64,000 nt of DNA from Bog-473 sp963807775 (GCA_963807775.1 CAWECY010000018.1:62001-126000), one strand, 5' to 3'. Numbered from the stretch's first letter, positions 38,490 through 47,159 are shown. Made by a program: numbers and translations. Notes: a model not told the origin generated them from the letters alone.

Positions 38490-39197
38490 CTACGCGGTCC
38501 GGGCCACCCGACGACGGCGGACGATGAGGAAGCCTCCCAACAGCCCCATGGCCGCCATCGGAAGGAGGATCGCCATCGGGACCTCGGGGGTACCATCACC
38601 CGGGTTGATCGTGCCGGAGTCGGTAGGGTCGGGGTCGACGAAGAAGGGCTGCGACCACACGTGGTTCGCAGTGAAGTTGCCCTGGTCGTCCCCGATGTAC
38701 AGGATGCACTCGGTGGCTGCCGTGTTCCCACACTGCGGACCAGTGCTGGGCTCCTTCAAGGTGTAGCTGTCCGGCAGGTAGTAGACGGTGTAGAGGTTGC
38801 CGCTGGTCGAGTCGTTCGCATAGTCCATGGAGCCGTCTGCCTCGGGAGAGGCGTCGCCGATGGTGTTGCCGTCACAAGCCGAGGGCGAGCTCGGGATCAC
38901 GCCGTTCGGTGCCGAGCACTCGACGACATGCACGAGGGTCGTCGGGGTGAAGAGGCAGTCTGAATACACCCCACCAACGTCGTCGCAGGTGGATGGGACG
39001 ACGACGTCGATCTGCTGACCACTGTCGAACGGTTGGCCAGCGGTGTACGGCGCCTGCGCTTGTGCGGTCGCAACCTGCGCACCGTTGGCAGGTTGGGCAC
39101 CGGCCGGGGCCGTGAACGTCATGGTGACGATCGCGCCGGCGGCAGCGGTGGCGGCGACGGCAACTACGACTCGCTTGGCGAGGTGTCGGATCGACAT
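38490..39197 (-). CDS. Surface protein with cysteine ectodomain and PEP-CTERM-like tail
   Basis: 235 residues, start supported by aaggag 8 bp before the ATG. Signal segment at residues 9-33. The ectodomain is the longer version also found at the front of the adhesin: PFDSGQQIDVVVP, VHVVECSAPNGVIPSSP, ACDGNT, QCGNTAATECILYIGDDQ, with an extra Cys pair (STCDDVGGVYSDC). The C-terminus is PEVPMAILLPMAAMGLLGGF followed by RRRR: a Pro-Glu-containing motif, one helix and a basic end, as in PEP-CTERM proteins sorted by exosortases. It is the first gene of the run that also encodes an exosortase, so it is the best substrate candidate. Confidence 0.72.
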   Translation of the reverse strand: MSIRHLAKRVVVAVAATAAAGAIVTMTFTAPAGAQPANGAQVATAQAQAPYTAGQPFDSGQQIDVVVPSTCDDVGGVYSDCLFTPTTLVHVVECSAPNGVIPSSPSACDGNTIGDASPEADGSMDYANDSTSGNLYTVYYLPDSYTLKEPSTGPQCGNTAATECILYIGDDQGNFTANHVWSQPFFVDPDPTDSGTINPGDGTPEVPMAILLPMAAMGLLGGFLIVRRRRVARTA

Positions 39198-39483
39198 CTA
39201 GTGACTCCTTGTGGGATCGAGGAAGAGGGCAGGCATGTTCGTGCAGTTCCGTTTTTGCACATCTCGGAGTTGTGCTCAAGCTGAAAAGCCTGGTGACACC
39301 AACAAAACACCTAGAGATTGCCCACCCGTCCCAGCCTTGTCACAGAGGGTTCACGTAGATTGCAATTCGTCCCAAGGTGCCGTATATTTTGCGGCCTCCT
39401 ACCCCCTCGATCGGCAGGGTTGTCGTTTCCGAACGCCGGATTTCACCCATCTGGCGGCGCCATCCGAGCGGTACGCTCGGGGC
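39198..39483. other. Divergent intergenic region upstream of the Pst/sortase locus
   Basis: 286 bp between the first gene of the minus-strand run and a plus-strand gene. It is locally AT-richer (gtatattttgcgg near 39383) than the neighbourhood and is the natural place for the promoter of the whole run. A single gttcacg element (39348) resembles half of an actinobacterial PHO box, but no direct repeat of it was found. Confidence 0.35.
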
Positions 39484-40005
39484 ATGGCTGACCGTTCGCC
39501 CAAGGGTTTGCTTCCTCAACTGACTGACGTCCTGTGCGCGCTCACCGAATCCCAGGAGCTGCTGTTGGGCAAGCTGCAGAGCGTGCGACTCGAGCACCCG
39601 AGCGTCGTGCCTACTGTGATCTTCGAGTCAGCACACGAGCGCGCTGACTCGGTCGATCCCCCATTGCCACTTGTCGACTCGACGACTATCAGTTCGGGGC
39701 TTACCAGCGAGGTGGATCGGTCGAGCGCGATCGATCCAGCCGAACCGAGCACCGGGACGACCTCTTCGTCGTCTTTCGAATCCCAGGAGACACCGGCATC
39801 CGCGAGTACTTCAGCCACCGGTGCAACTGCCCTGCACGACGTGGACGATGCGGCTGGAGCTGACGCGACGCCGCCAATGGGGACTCGAGCCGTACCCGGG
39901 GACCCGACTGCGGCCACATCGGCCACTCACCATTACAACTTTTTCGACGAACTGGACACCAGGCTGGCTCACCTCGACGACCCGAACGGTTCAGGGAGCG
40001 TCTGA
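39484..40005 (+). CDS. Hypothetical acidic, Ser/Thr-rich protein
   Basis: 173 residues from ATG 39484. Residues 1-38 are a predicted helix (LLPQLTDVLCALTESQELLLGKL) with heptad-like leucines; residues 45-150 are low-complexity, rich in Ser, Thr, Ala and Asp; the C-terminus (HHYNFFDELDTRLAHLDD) may form a short helix. No signal peptide, membrane segment or catalytic motif. Family not recognised. The style (helix plus disordered acidic stretch) resembles the cytoplasmic parts of the single-pass proteins nearby, which hints at a role in the same envelope cluster. Confidence 0.5.
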   Translation: MADRSPKGLLPQLTDVLCALTESQELLLGKLQSVRLEHPSVVPTVIFESAHERADSVDPPLPLVDSTTISSGLTSEVDRSSAIDPAEPSTGTTSSSSFESQETPASASTSATGATALHDVDDAAGADATPPMGTRAVPGDPTAATSATHHYNFFDELDTRLAHLDDPNGSGSV

Positions 40006-40075
40006 TCGCGCCTAGGTCGTCTCGTTGCGGTTCCAGAGGAGGCTTGGCGATCGCGGTGGAGGTCTGCCCGTCGTG

Positions 40076-40762
40076 CTATGACCCGGTGACCTTGACCACC
40101 CAGGTGCAACCGGCCGGGGCCTTCACCACCAACGTCTGCGAGCCGAGGCTGGATTGCGACGTGACCGACTGCCCTGATGCTCCGGTGCCGTTGACCGCCG
40201 GTGTGCCCGTGGGAGACGACCCAGCCGGGGTCACGAACACCTCAAACGATGGTCCGGACGCGGGCGCTGGCGAGCACTGAAAGGCCCAACCGATATTCCA
40301 ACCCGCGACGGTGGTGGTGAACGCCGGGCTCGTCCAATTGCCCTGCATCTGGGTTGGGCCCATGAGCACTCGCGCTGGTCCCCCTGCGGCCGCCGACGTT
40401 GTGGTCGACGTCGTGGTGGATCCGCCGACGCCGGTCGTTGTCGTCGTGCTTCCGCCCGCAGCCGTTGTCGTGGTGGTTGAGCCACTTGACGACCCCGCAG
40501 TCGTTGGTGTGGTAGTCGTGGACCCTGTCGCCTGAGGAAGGGTGTATGCCGGAGCATTCGACGATGCATTTGCCCCGGCCGTGTGGTAGTTCAACGCCAT
40601 CCCCACCAGCAGCGCGACCGCACTCGCAACGATGAGCTGCCACGTCCGCCAACTTCGTCGCTCCTTGAGGTGAAGTTCCCCAGGTGCCGGTGGGAATGGG
40701 GAGTCGCCGCCACCTGGCCCAGACGGGCCAAAATCCGCGCTCGGTTGGTATGGAGTTGCCAT
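40076..40762 (-). CDS. Single-pass membrane protein with Thr-rich linker and small ectodomain
   Basis: 228 residues. Residues 1-38 are Pro/Gly-rich and cytoplasmic, then a helix near 43-60 (WQLIVASAVALLVGMAL), then a Thr/Gly tract of about 60 residues, and a beta-rich C-terminal domain (GNWTSPAFTTTVAGWNIGWAFQC, VVKAPAGCTWVVKVTG) with two cysteines. The ectodomain pattern is like the small binding-type domains of actinobacterial membrane-anchored proteins (QGxGxxxTxxFxxxxxW), but no ligand can be assigned. Confidence 0.6.
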   Translation of the reverse strand: MATPYQPSADFGPSGPGGGDSPFPPAPGELHLKERRSWRTWQLIVASAVALLVGMALNYHTAGANASSNAPAYTLPQATGSTTTTPTTAGSSSGSTTTTTAAGGSTTTTTGVGGSTTTSTTTSAAAGGPARVLMGPTQMQGNWTSPAFTTTVAGWNIGWAFQCSPAPASGPSFEVFVTPAGSSPTGTPAVNGTGASGQSVTSQSSLGSQTLVVKAPAGCTWVVKVTGS

Positions 40763-40919
40763 GGTCCAACCGTGGCCGGAATTTCCACCAACGTCAAGGC
40801 GGGACGGAACGCTTAGAGCACACTGGCCTCGTGCGCGATGTCTGGGACGTGAACCGAGATGACAGGTTCGCGAACTACAGGCGAACTATGGCGCCAACGG
40901 TTAGAGCAGCAAAGAGGCT

Positions 40920-41798
40920 TCAGTTCTCGATCTTTACGGAACTCACGTACCAGCCGCCAGCCTTCTGTGTCACTGAGATCTCGTAGATGGGATCCGTCGG
41001 TGATGCCCCGCCCGGGGGCCCAAACGTGCAGACGATGGGCTGGAACGTGCTGCTGCACCCGCGATCGATGGCGAGCCCGGCGCCGGCATAAGGCGTCGCG
41101 AACAACGTGGTGGCGGCGGGCCCTGTCGCCACAGAGAGCGCCCGCAACCTGTTTCCCGCCGCCCAGTCCGATACGAGTGCGTTCGCGGCGGCATCCGCGC
41201 TGGGCTGCAACGCCGTTGGTATCCCCACGGTGGTGGAGGTCGTCGTCTGGCGCCCCGTTGTCGTGGTCCTTGCCGGCGCGGCTCGCGCTTGGTGCTCTGG
41301 ACTAGGGCGAGGGCGATGGACGTAGGCCAATGCCAGCAGGCTGAGGGCCAGTACACCAGCCACCACGGCAAATGCGATCTTGCGCGGCTTGCTCAACTGT
41401 TCGGGTCTCCCTTGCTCGACTCCTCCAGATCGTTCTCCGGCGAATCCTGCGGGCCCTACCGTCACCGCCCAATCCCCGATTCGTGCGGATGCGGGCTCAT
41501 CGTCGGTTGCAGGGAAAGACCCCGTAGGCAGCGTGTCTTGCTTGGACAATCGTTCCGCGTCGACTTCCGGCAACCCTTGAGGGCGGGACGGAGGCGAGGT
41601 CGAAGGCGAAGGGACCCCCACTGGGTCAGGCGCCGGAGGTCGCTCTGTCTGAGGGGGCTCAGTCGTCGGAGGCTTGTCATGGGACGTCTTCCCACCGTCC
41701 ATAACGAGAAGCGTCGGCTTGCCGTCTGCGGAGAAGAACCGGAGCTCGTGTGTGCCGTAGGGATCACGCTGCCACCCGGTGCGCTTGTCTGTTGTCAT
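40920..41798 (-). CDS. DUF2510-like membrane protein with extracellular domain
   Basis: 292 residues. The first 32 residues (GWQRDPYGTHELRFFSADG) match the DUF2510 pattern GWYxDPxGxxxxRYWDG found at the cytoplasmic N-terminus of many actinobacterial membrane proteins. A Pro/Ser-rich stretch follows, one helix near residue 145-165 (IAFAVVAGVLALSLLALAYV), a Thr-rich linker, and an extracellular domain of about 100 residues with paired cysteines (DRGCSSTFQPIVCTFG) ending IYEISVTQKAGGWYVSSVKI, which resembles small NTF2/lipoprotein-like domains. Function unknown. Confidence 0.65.
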   Translation of the reverse strand: MTTDKRTGWQRDPYGTHELRFFSADGKPTLLVMDGGKTSHDKPPTTEPPQTERPPAPDPVGVPSPSTSPPSRPQGLPEVDAERLSKQDTLPTGSFPATDDEPASARIGDWAVTVGPAGFAGERSGGVEQGRPEQLSKPRKIAFAVVAGVLALSLLALAYVHRPRPSPEHQARAAPARTTTTGRQTTTSTTVGIPTALQPSADAAANALVSDWAAGNRLRALSVATGPAATTLFATPYAGAGLAIDRGCSSTFQPIVCTFGPPGGASPTDPIYEISVTQKAGGWYVSSVKIEN

Positions 41799-42112
41799 TT
41801 TGGTCAGGCCGGGTCTCTATTGGTATTGACGCTGACGTGCGAGCAGAACCTTCTTGCAGGGCGGCGTCGGCATGGCGATTGCATCCGGTGTGGCTGGCTC
41901 GGCGGTGCCGAATCTAGGCCCAGATTGCTGCCTCGGCAGGTCGCTGCCGCTTTGCCCTCACACAGAGTCCGATGTTCCCGAGGCCCATCAAAGGCTTTGT
42001 CACTCCCGGGTTACGCTGGAGTTTCCCGTCTTACGAGAGTGTGAACGGGAGGCGAAACCTTCGAAATCTGACTTGTCGCATACACAAAGACGGGGCTAGG
42101 AAGGTTGTCTCC
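41799..42112. other. Divergent intergenic region, no gene seen
   Basis: 314 bp between the DUF2510-like gene (minus) and the coiled-coil gene (plus). The ribosome site aggaagg (42099-42105) lies 7 bp before the ATG at 42113. No clear promoter hexamers or hairpins were identified. Confidence 0.4.
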
Positions 42113-42703
42113 ATGAGCGCCAGACCCAGCGATTCGGTGTTCGACGTTCCTGAGCGTCCCAGCACGTCCCTCCCCGATGCACCCATATCGGACATCGCGG
42201 GCCACCGCCATGAGGACGCGACCGTCCAGCCGCAAACGGAGACGCAGTGGGCAAACGCCGAGCTGGTCTCAATCGCCAGCACGATCCAGGAACTGCAGGG
42301 CCGCCTCGAAGAGGCCAACTCTCGGCTGGAGGCTGCCAGCTGCGTAGAGACGAAGGAGGTGGAGATCGGTCGGCTCTTCGTCGAAGCGCAGCGCTTTTCG
42401 GAAGAATCACTCTCGAAGCTCGAGACTCAAATCCACGAGATTCTTTGTGAGGCTGAGGCCAAAGCCACCGAGATCCTGACCGAAGCCACCGTGGAGGCCC
42501 GCGAGATCCGCCAAAGGGCGCAAGAAGCTGCATTTGCCTCGACAGCTACGGCGCGAGAGCTTCAGGCGGCGATCACGGGCTTCACCAAGGTCAACGACGA
42601 GCTCGTCAAGGAACTCGGTGCCCTTCATACGATGTTGACGCCGGCGACCGAACAGCCGATAGCCGAGATCGAGCCCCTACCGGGCAATTCAGAAGACGGC
42701 TGA
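42113..42703 (+). CDS. Coiled-coil protein (DivIVA/ATP-synthase-b-like helix), coupled to GH18 gene
   Basis: 196 residues from ATG 42113 (aggaagg at 7 bp). Residues 1-45 are disordered; residues 48-175 are almost continuous helix with heptads: AELVSIASTIQELQGRLEEA, EAEAKATEILTEATVEAREI, QAAITGFTKVNDELVKEL. The Ala/Glu-rich middle is like DivIVA-type or F0-b-type coiled coils, which organise proteins at the membrane in actinobacteria. No membrane segment or enzyme motif. Its stop is 13 bp before the next start, with the ribosome site of the GH18 gene overlapping the stop (tgaaggag), so the two are translationally linked. Confidence 0.65.
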   Translation: MSARPSDSVFDVPERPSTSLPDAPISDIAGHRHEDATVQPQTETQWANAELVSIASTIQELQGRLEEANSRLEAASCVETKEVEIGRLFVEAQRFSEESLSKLETQIHEILCEAEAKATEILTEATVEAREIRQRAQEAAFASTATARELQAAITGFTKVNDELVKELGALHTMLTPATEQPIAEIEPLPGNSEDG

Positions 42704-42716
42704 AGGAGATCACCGC

Positions 42717-44954
42717 ATGCTTACGGGGCGGATCGCTCCGCGAGCACCGAAGATGGTGAGAAGGACCCTGCAAACCCGATCGACCATGTCCACAGACGCA
42801 GAGTCCGAAAGTCCGCTATTGGCAAGTCGACCCAAGTCAATCGCCCGGCCTGGAGAGAGCCGTGATGCAGGATCGCATGTGACCGGGACGTCCTACGACA
42901 TCAAGACTTTCGATCTCGTACGCCAATTCGTCGAGGAAGTGCTCGCGGAGAGAGATTCGGACATAGCTGGAGGCGGTTCTGAGCGCCAAGGCGCCATCGA
43001 CTGGGATGCACTCAAGGCGTCCGTCGCCGATTCGACGTCACTTGAACAAGCCATTGGACGAGCAATCGTCCTGGCGGACCAACACGCTCGAGGCCTCCAC
43101 CGACCACCGCTTGGCGCCCACTCGACAACCCAGTCGGATGATCCCTTCTTCGCGTTCAGCATGGTCGACGCAGTGCCGGATTTTGGAGACGAGAGCCGTT
43201 ATCGGACGAGGGTGGCCCGAAGGGTTGCGGGCGTCTTCAACGCGAGACGGAAGCTGGCCGCTGTGTCTCTCTTGCTCCTGCTCGTTCTCCTCTCCGTGAC
43301 CATTTTCCAGGTCATACCGAGAGGACCTTTCGCGTCAGCCACCTACGGGACGCAAGCTGATCGGATGTTGAGCGGCAACGCGCAACTTGCCGCCGACTCG
43401 GTCTCACCCGCCGTCAGCCTCTCGTCCACCATCGGCGTCTCGCCTGCCGTCAGCCTCTCGCTGCCCGCGAGCACGACTCCACCCGCCCCAGCGCCACCCT
43501 CCCTGGCCGACGCACCGCCACTCCGCCCGCACGAGGTCTTCGGGTTCGCGCCGTATTGGACGCTCGACCAGAGTTCGGGTTTCAACGTGGGTGGGCTCTC
43601 GACCATCGCCTATTTCAGTATCGACGTGAACCCCGACGGCACTCTGGACGAGTCGGGACCCGGCTGGAGTGGCTACCAGAGTCAGGACTTGTCGAACCTG
43701 ATCACGCGGGCCCATGCCGCTGGCGACCGCGTCGTGTTGACGGTGACCTGCTTCAATCAGAGCTCACTTGACAGCTTGACGACGTCGACCGGTGCCCCCG
43801 CCACCCTCGCCTCCGCCCTGATCTCGGCAATTGAGGCCAAGAGCCTCGACGGCGTGAATCTCGACTTCGAGGGCACGGGGAGCGGGGACCAGGCCGGGCT
43901 CACCAGGCTCGTCACCCAGGTCTCGGCCGCCATCCACGAGGCGAATTCTCATTACCAGGTGACAATGGACACCTACGCCAGCTCCGCCGGTGATGCGAAT
44001 GGCTTTTACAACATCGCCGCCTTGGCTCCCGCCGTCGATGCGTTCTTCGTAATGGAATACCAGTTGAACCTGGACTCCAACGGTTCGGCAGACTCGCCTC
44101 TGACCAGTTCCATGTTCAGCGATCGAACGACCGTCAATCAATACCTGGCTGCAGTACCTGCTTCGAAGGTCATCCTGGGCTTGCCGTATTTCGGCATCGA
44201 TTGGCCCACGACTGACGGGACCCTCACGGCACAGGCCACCGGGCCCGCTACGGCAATTTCCTATGGCCAGATCGCGTCCAGCGGACACCCGGTCTATTGG
44301 GATCCGATCACCAGTACCGCTTGGACGTCGTATCAGGTGGGAAATCAGTGGCACGAGACCTTCTTTGAGGATCCGACTTCCCTGTACGAAGCAGCTCAGT
44401 TGGGATCTTCGAACAACTTGGCAGGAGTGGGGATCTGGGCTCTCGGCATGGATGGAAACGATCCCAGCATGCTTGCTGCCCTGCTCGGGTTCTCCCCTGT
44501 CGAGAAGGACACTGCGTTGGGCCCCCAGACGACGACTCCCCCTGCATCGACGACGTCCACGACCACCGCCTCCACCGGAATCAATTCCATGACGAGCCCG
44601 CCCACGACAACCACCTCAGAGACGAGCAGCACGGTGCCACCGAGTACGTCACCGTCGTCGACTACCTCCACCTCAACCGCGACCTGGTCCGGCGCCCCGT
44701 ACCGGTACTCGGGGAACTGGAACGGCCAGATCGTGCTGCTGACGCCCTGGTCGAGCAGTACTCCTCCGGACGTGGGGGCCAGTGTCGGCCAATTGAACGG
44801 CTATTCCACGAACGATCCGGCCACGTCATGCCTGATGAACGAGTCCGGCCTGACCGTTGAGCCTGTTTCTGGCAGTACAGACGAATATCTAGTCGTAGCC
44901 AAAGAGCCCGGTGATTGTGCCAATGCGCTCTTCACCTTCACCGCGGCCTCCTAG
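42717..44954 (+). CDS. Membrane-anchored GH18-family glycoside hydrolase
   Basis: 745 residues. Residues 1-175 are cytoplasmic and largely disordered, with one helical part (DLVRQFVEEVLAERD). A helix near 178-200 (AAVSLLLLLVLLSVTIFQV) anchors it. After a Ser/Pro linker, residues 268-600 form a GH18 barrel: HEVFGFAPYWTLDQ, the catalytic LDGVNLDFEG with Glu385 as acid and Asp383 retained, and Asn381 in place of the first-pair Asp of DxxDxDxE. GVGIWALGMDG is the W-LG-DG end seen in peptidoglycan-active GH18 proteins such as YdhD/YaaH. A Thr-rich linker and a 90-residue C-terminal domain follow. Probable cell-wall or polysaccharide cleavage outside the membrane. Confidence 0.78.
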   Translation: MLTGRIAPRAPKMVRRTLQTRSTMSTDAESESPLLASRPKSIARPGESRDAGSHVTGTSYDIKTFDLVRQFVEEVLAERDSDIAGGGSERQGAIDWDALKASVADSTSLEQAIGRAIVLADQHARGLHRPPLGAHSTTQSDDPFFAFSMVDAVPDFGDESRYRTRVARRVAGVFNARRKLAAVSLLLLLVLLSVTIFQVIPRGPFASATYGTQADRMLSGNAQLAADSVSPAVSLSSTIGVSPAVSLSLPASTTPPAPAPPSLADAPPLRPHEVFGFAPYWTLDQSSGFNVGGLSTIAYFSIDVNPDGTLDESGPGWSGYQSQDLSNLITRAHAAGDRVVLTVTCFNQSSLDSLTTSTGAPATLASALISAIEAKSLDGVNLDFEGTGSGDQAGLTRLVTQVSAAIHEANSHYQVTMDTYASSAGDANGFYNIAALAPAVDAFFVMEYQLNLDSNGSADSPLTSSMFSDRTTVNQYLAAVPASKVILGLPYFGIDWPTTDGTLTAQATGPATAISYGQIASSGHPVYWDPITSTAWTSYQVGNQWHETFFEDPTSLYEAAQLGSSNNLAGVGIWALGMDGNDPSMLAALLGFSPVEKDTALGPQTTTPPASTTSTTTASTGINSMTSPPTTTTSETSSTVPPSTSPSSTTSTSTATWSGAPYRYSGNWNGQIVLLTPWSSSTPPDVGASVGQLNGYSTNDPATSCLMNESGLTVEPVSGSTDEYLVVAKEPGDCANALFTFTAAS

Positions 44955-45140
44955 AAACCACGGCTATGAATGAGGGCTGGACTTGGGTGATGGAGCACAC
45001 CACCACATCGACCTTGATTCGAGAGTAGGAAGTCGAACCTCGCGATCGCCCAACGCAAACACACGCCCCCCTGAGCAGCGTGCTCAGTCAACGCTTCGTC
45101 GTCTGGCCGACCGCGCGCCCACGGCGCCGTCCATCGACAC

Positions 45141-45190
45141 AGCCTGAAGACCACGGCCACGGACTTCTCCCGTGGGGAGGCGGGTTACAA
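45141..45190 (+). mobile_element. Possible IS200/IS605-type right end (remnant)
   Basis: A stop-containing stretch (gacacagcctga) is followed by a hairpin ccacgg-acttctc-ccgtgg (45157-45175) and then ggaggcgggttacaac. This arrangement, with a gene stop just before a short stem and a gGGAGG...TTACAA end, resembles the right ends of TnpB-type IS200/IS605 elements. No TnpA or TnpB catalytic motif is present nearby, so at most a solo end is left. It could instead be a simple terminator hairpin after the GH18 gene. Confidence 0.3.
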
Positions 45191-45227
45191 CGACCCAAGA
45201 TCCCGAACGCCGCGCCCGATTGAGGCG

Positions 45228-47159
45228 TCAGGCTGCGCCTCCAGCGGTCGCGGTGAGGCCATTATGGCCGGTGACCCGGTACAGCCGGTACGTGGCGCAG
45301 ATGCCGTCATCGTTGAATTGGTGGACCAATTTGGCGAACCCCGCGCCGTTGGCATAGAGGGTCGGATACAGCTCGTTCAGTGCATCGTCCAGCCCGACGC
45401 CGACCGGCTGGGGGACAAAGAGATAGTGCGCCCCGAAGGTCAGTGGGTCGGCGAGCACCCGTTGGAAGTCGCGATCATTGATGATGACGAACACCTTCGA
45501 GTTTGGCACCGACGTGACGATCTGTGGCGTGCAGTTCCCATACGTGTCAGCCACGATCGATCCATTGCGTAGGTGCATGTTGCCGATGTAGGCGTCGATC
45601 GATTGGATGTGGGCGTAGTGATGCGTCCACTGCAGCTCGGTCTTCGTGGGATGGGCTAGGAACAGTGCGCCGAGCTCTGTTGATTCCGAGCTCTGCACGG
45701 AACGAGCGAAGATTCCCCTGCCAGATGACGGCACGGACACGCCGAGGAGGGCCACCACGACTACGACCCCGATGGCGCTGGCGGCGAACCCCCTCGTTCG
45801 TCCCCATGTAATCGTGGACGTGCCTACTGCGACCCGCGCCGATCTCGAGGTCCTGGCCACGCTGTTTCCTTGGGCGAGTATGCACCCGACGAGCATGACG
45901 TCGAGCGGAACGCTCAAGATGAAATAGCGGTACCAGGGCTCGAGGAACCCGACGAGAAGGCCCAAGGCGTCGAAAGTGACGCTGCCACCCAGAATGGCCA
46001 GTGGAGCCAGGATCCGGATGTCGCGACGCCGTGTCGCGAAGAAGATCGCTACGACGAGCACCACCGGTAGCAAAGGGGCGAGGTATAGGACATTGTGGAA
46101 GCCGTGGGCAGCCCGGAGGGCAAATGTCATCTGCACCGATTGGGATGTCTGAGCGCCCGTCCCGTACTGCGACGTGACCCCGGGAAATAGCTGACCGGTG
46201 ATGACGTAACTCATTACGGCCCACGACGTGAATGTGGCTAGAAGAGGGGCAAGGAAGATTGTGGCATCCGCCGACGCAGCCATGATCCGGGAGCGGACCT
46301 GTCCCTGGCTCCGCCAATAGCTCACGCCCAGAACAACCACCGCCGCCATGCCTGCCGCCCCGAGTGCTTCGTAGCGATCGAGATAAGCCAGCCCGACGGC
46401 GGATCCCGCATAAGCGAGCGGTCGCAGACCGCCTTCGTGTAACCACCGCAAGAAATAGCGGGTGGTCATCACCAGGAGGAACGTGTAGAGCATGTCGCTC
46501 ATGCCGTTGCCGGCGTAGTAGAGGACCATTGGGTTGACCCCGAAGACCAGCGTCAACATCAGTCGCGGCCCCCGTCTCACGTCCCATTCGCGCAGGGCGG
46601 CGTGAACCTGATGCACGGCACCCACGCCAGCGAGCACGCTCACGATGCTCCCAGCGAGGTCGTGTGTCGCCAGGACCGGGAAGAGCGGCTTGAACAACAA
46701 CAGGGGAATATCGGCGAAGGACTGTAAGGGACTCCATACGAAACCGACGGCTGCCAAATGAGGATCCCGAGACCACAGCACGTAGTAGCCGTTGGCCATC
46801 CGCGAGACGGCATCGAGTGGCAAGATCTCGTATTTGAAGTCGAGCAAAATCGCCACGGTGAGATAGCTTGCGAATGCAATCAACGCGACGACCCCTGCCT
46901 CAGACGTCAGCCACCGGAGGATGCGCGTGCGCCGGGGTGGGCGAGGATCCGCATCTGAGACCCTCGTATGGGCGGATCGGTTGGAGGCCAGGGCGGGCGG
47001 TCGGTCGAGCACAAGGCTCGCTTGAGCCATATCGCTGGACGAGTTGCCGAGACCGATCGTGTCGATAGGGGTGGGGATCGCCCACGACTCACCAGACTGG
47101 TCACCCTCTGGCGCGATCAGCTCCTCTCTGACGACCGTCGGTGATGCGGTGTGCTCCAT
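45228..47159 (-). CDS. Polytopic membrane protein, GT39/GT83-like glycosyltransferase candidate
   Basis: 643 residues. Residues 1-80 are cytoplasmic and disordered. About ten to eleven helices follow from EAGVVALIAFASYLTVAILL. The first extracytoplasmic loop contains LPLDAVSRMANGYYVLWSRDPHL, with acidic residues at the position expected for GT-C transferases (D, then R/H pattern), and later LLVGFLEPWYRYFILSVPLDV. The C-terminal 170 residues are soluble and extracytoplasmic (YAHIQSIDAYIGNMHLRNGS, GNCTPQIVTSVPNSKVFVII). The layout fits a lipid-linked-sugar glycosyltransferase, but no diagnostic motif is certain. It belongs with the two GT2 genes on the same strand. Confidence 0.6.
   Translation of the reverse strand: MEHTASPTVVREELIAPEGDQSGESWAIPTPIDTIGLGNSSSDMAQASLVLDRPPALASNRSAHTRVSDADPRPPRRTRILRWLTSEAGVVALIAFASYLTVAILLDFKYEILPLDAVSRMANGYYVLWSRDPHLAAVGFVWSPLQSFADIPLLLFKPLFPVLATHDLAGSIVSVLAGVGAVHQVHAALREWDVRRGPRLMLTLVFGVNPMVLYYAGNGMSDMLYTFLLVMTTRYFLRWLHEGGLRPLAYAGSAVGLAYLDRYEALGAAGMAAVVVLGVSYWRSQGQVRSRIMAASADATIFLAPLLATFTSWAVMSYVITGQLFPGVTSQYGTGAQTSQSVQMTFALRAAHGFHNVLYLAPLLPVVLVVAIFFATRRRDIRILAPLAILGGSVTFDALGLLVGFLEPWYRYFILSVPLDVMLVGCILAQGNSVARTSRSARVAVGTSTITWGRTRGFAASAIGVVVVVALLGVSVPSSGRGIFARSVQSSESTELGALFLAHPTKTELQWTHHYAHIQSIDAYIGNMHLRNGSIVADTYGNCTPQIVTSVPNSKVFVIINDRDFQRVLADPLTFGAHYLFVPQPVGVGLDDALNELYPTLYANGAGFAKLVHQFNDDGICATYRLYRVTGHNGLTATAGGAA

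Noticed and set aside
36046..38766. 906-codon plus-strand open frame
   Set aside because: Antisense to the PstS-related gene with its signal peptide and ribosome site; Arg/Val/Gly-biased, no recognisable domain.
39348..39354. PHO box for the Pst locus
   Set aside because: Only one gttcac half-site is present; actinobacterial PHO boxes need at least two direct repeats at 11-bp spacing.
45547..46776. 409-codon minus-strand frame inside the polytopic gene
   Set aside because: Out-of-frame with the hydrophobic helices of the polytopic protein and composed of Arg/His/Pro/Gly.
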